From an uncultured Lachnospiraceae bacterium (GTDB lineage: Bacteria; Bacillota; Clostridia; Lachnospirales; Lachnospiraceae), in NCBI GenBank assembly GCA_934371475.1, contig CAKRNX010000157.1, positions 1-5,295 on the forward strand: a stretch of DNA of 5,295 bases, given 5' to 3'. Each line of letters opens with the position of its first letter. Position 1 is the stretch's first letter. Position numbers and translations under genes: made by a program. Under the pieces are notes generated by a model. The model made no database searches. It was not told where the DNA came from and worked only from the letters and a program-made list of their open reading frames with translations. Below, one piece after another: positions 4,923 through 5,295 of the stretch.

Positions 4923-5295
4923 GCAGTGAATATCTGGTAGAGGTAAAAGATTTAAAACAGTACTTCCCGGTGAGTTCCGGATTTATGAAAAAAACGTATC
5001 TGAAAGCAGTGGACGGTGTTTCTTTCGCAATCAAACCCGGTGAGACACTGGGGCTGGTAGGAGAGTCAGGATGCGGCAAGACAACCGTGGGACGTACATT
5101 GCTGAGATTATATGAGCCCACTTCAGGTGAAGTGTTATTTAACGGAGAGCCGGTTACGGCAAAGAATATCGGCCGTCTGCGCAAGGAGATGCAGATGGTG
5201 TTCCAGGATCCATATTCATCTCTGGATCCCCGTATGACAGTAGAGGATATCATCGGCGAGCCGCTGGATGTACACAAGCTGTACAAGACCAGGGC
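4919..5295 (+). CDS. Peptide ABC transporter ATPase, OppF/DppF type (3' end cut by window)
   Basis: The first 125 codons of the second ATPase are present and open to the edge; the family length is about 320-335, so roughly 60 percent is missing. The N-terminus LVEVKDLKQYFPVSSGF, then KAVDGVSFAIKPGE, is typical of OppF. Walker A is GESGCGKT (48-55), with the Cys common in F subunits. The Q-loop is Gln96 in VFQDPYSSLDPRMTV, again the F-type sequence, against SLNP in the D subunit. The C-loop signature, Walker B and H-loop lie outside the window, so integrity cannot be judged. The start is GTG, overlapping the oppD stop by 4 bases, with a consensus Shine-Dalgarno. It forms the ATPase heterodimer with OppD. 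A substrate-binding protein gene could follow it downstream. Confidence 0.95.
   Translation, partial: MSSEYLVEVKDLKQYFPVSSGFMKKTYLKAVDGVSFAIKPGETLGLVGESGCGKTTVGRTLLRLYEPTSGEVLFNGEPVTAKNIGRLRKEMQMVFQDPYSSLDPRMTVEDIIGEPLDVHKLYKTR

Noticed and set aside
4747..5286. A 179-codon minus-strand frame across the oppD/oppF junction
   Set aside because: It covers two well-supported plus-strand genes and has no domain of its own.

Overview
The window most likely comes from a low-to-mid GC Firmicute of the Clostridia, probably Lachnospiraceae-like. This rests on strong AGGAGG ribosome binding sites, sigma-A-type promoters, TTG and GTG starts, AT-rich intergenic DNA around more GC-balanced genes, and the style of the transporter proteins. 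The assignment is inference from sequence character; no rRNA or marker gene is present. All supported genes lie on the plus strand.

Left part (1-1642): about 360 bases hold no recognisable gene, but contain a very good promoter (TTGAAA, 17-base spacer, extended -10 TATAAT) followed by an inverted repeat with a cre-like core. It drives a complete zinc-dependent medium-chain dehydrogenase (364-1410) of the sorbitol/threonine dehydrogenase type, with intact zinc-binding and Rossmann motifs. Directly behind it lies what looks like the broken 3' end of a second dehydrogenase of the same superfamily. A 13-bp perfect hairpin (1653-1693) closes this unit.

Right part (1694-5295): a second strong promoter (TTGACA, 17-base spacer, TATTAT) starts a tightly packed peptide/nickel-class ABC importer operon: permease B (TTG start), permease C, ATPase D and the first 125 codons of ATPase F, cut by the window edge. 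Gaps are 12 and 5 bases, then a 4-base overlap. The two permeases would form the membrane channel and the two ATPases the cytoplasmic motor. The substrate-binding protein is not between promoter and permease, so it must be downstream of the F gene or elsewhere. The operon promoter carries an 8-bp perfect dyad (ACAGATAA/TTATCTGT) whose arms bracket the -10 box, the clearest unexplained regulatory signal here.

No CRISPR array, RNA gene, insertion sequence, toxin-antitoxin or defence gene is visible. I see no novel multi-gene system; the points worth checking are regulatory dyads, the dehydrogenase remnant and small departures from family consensus.
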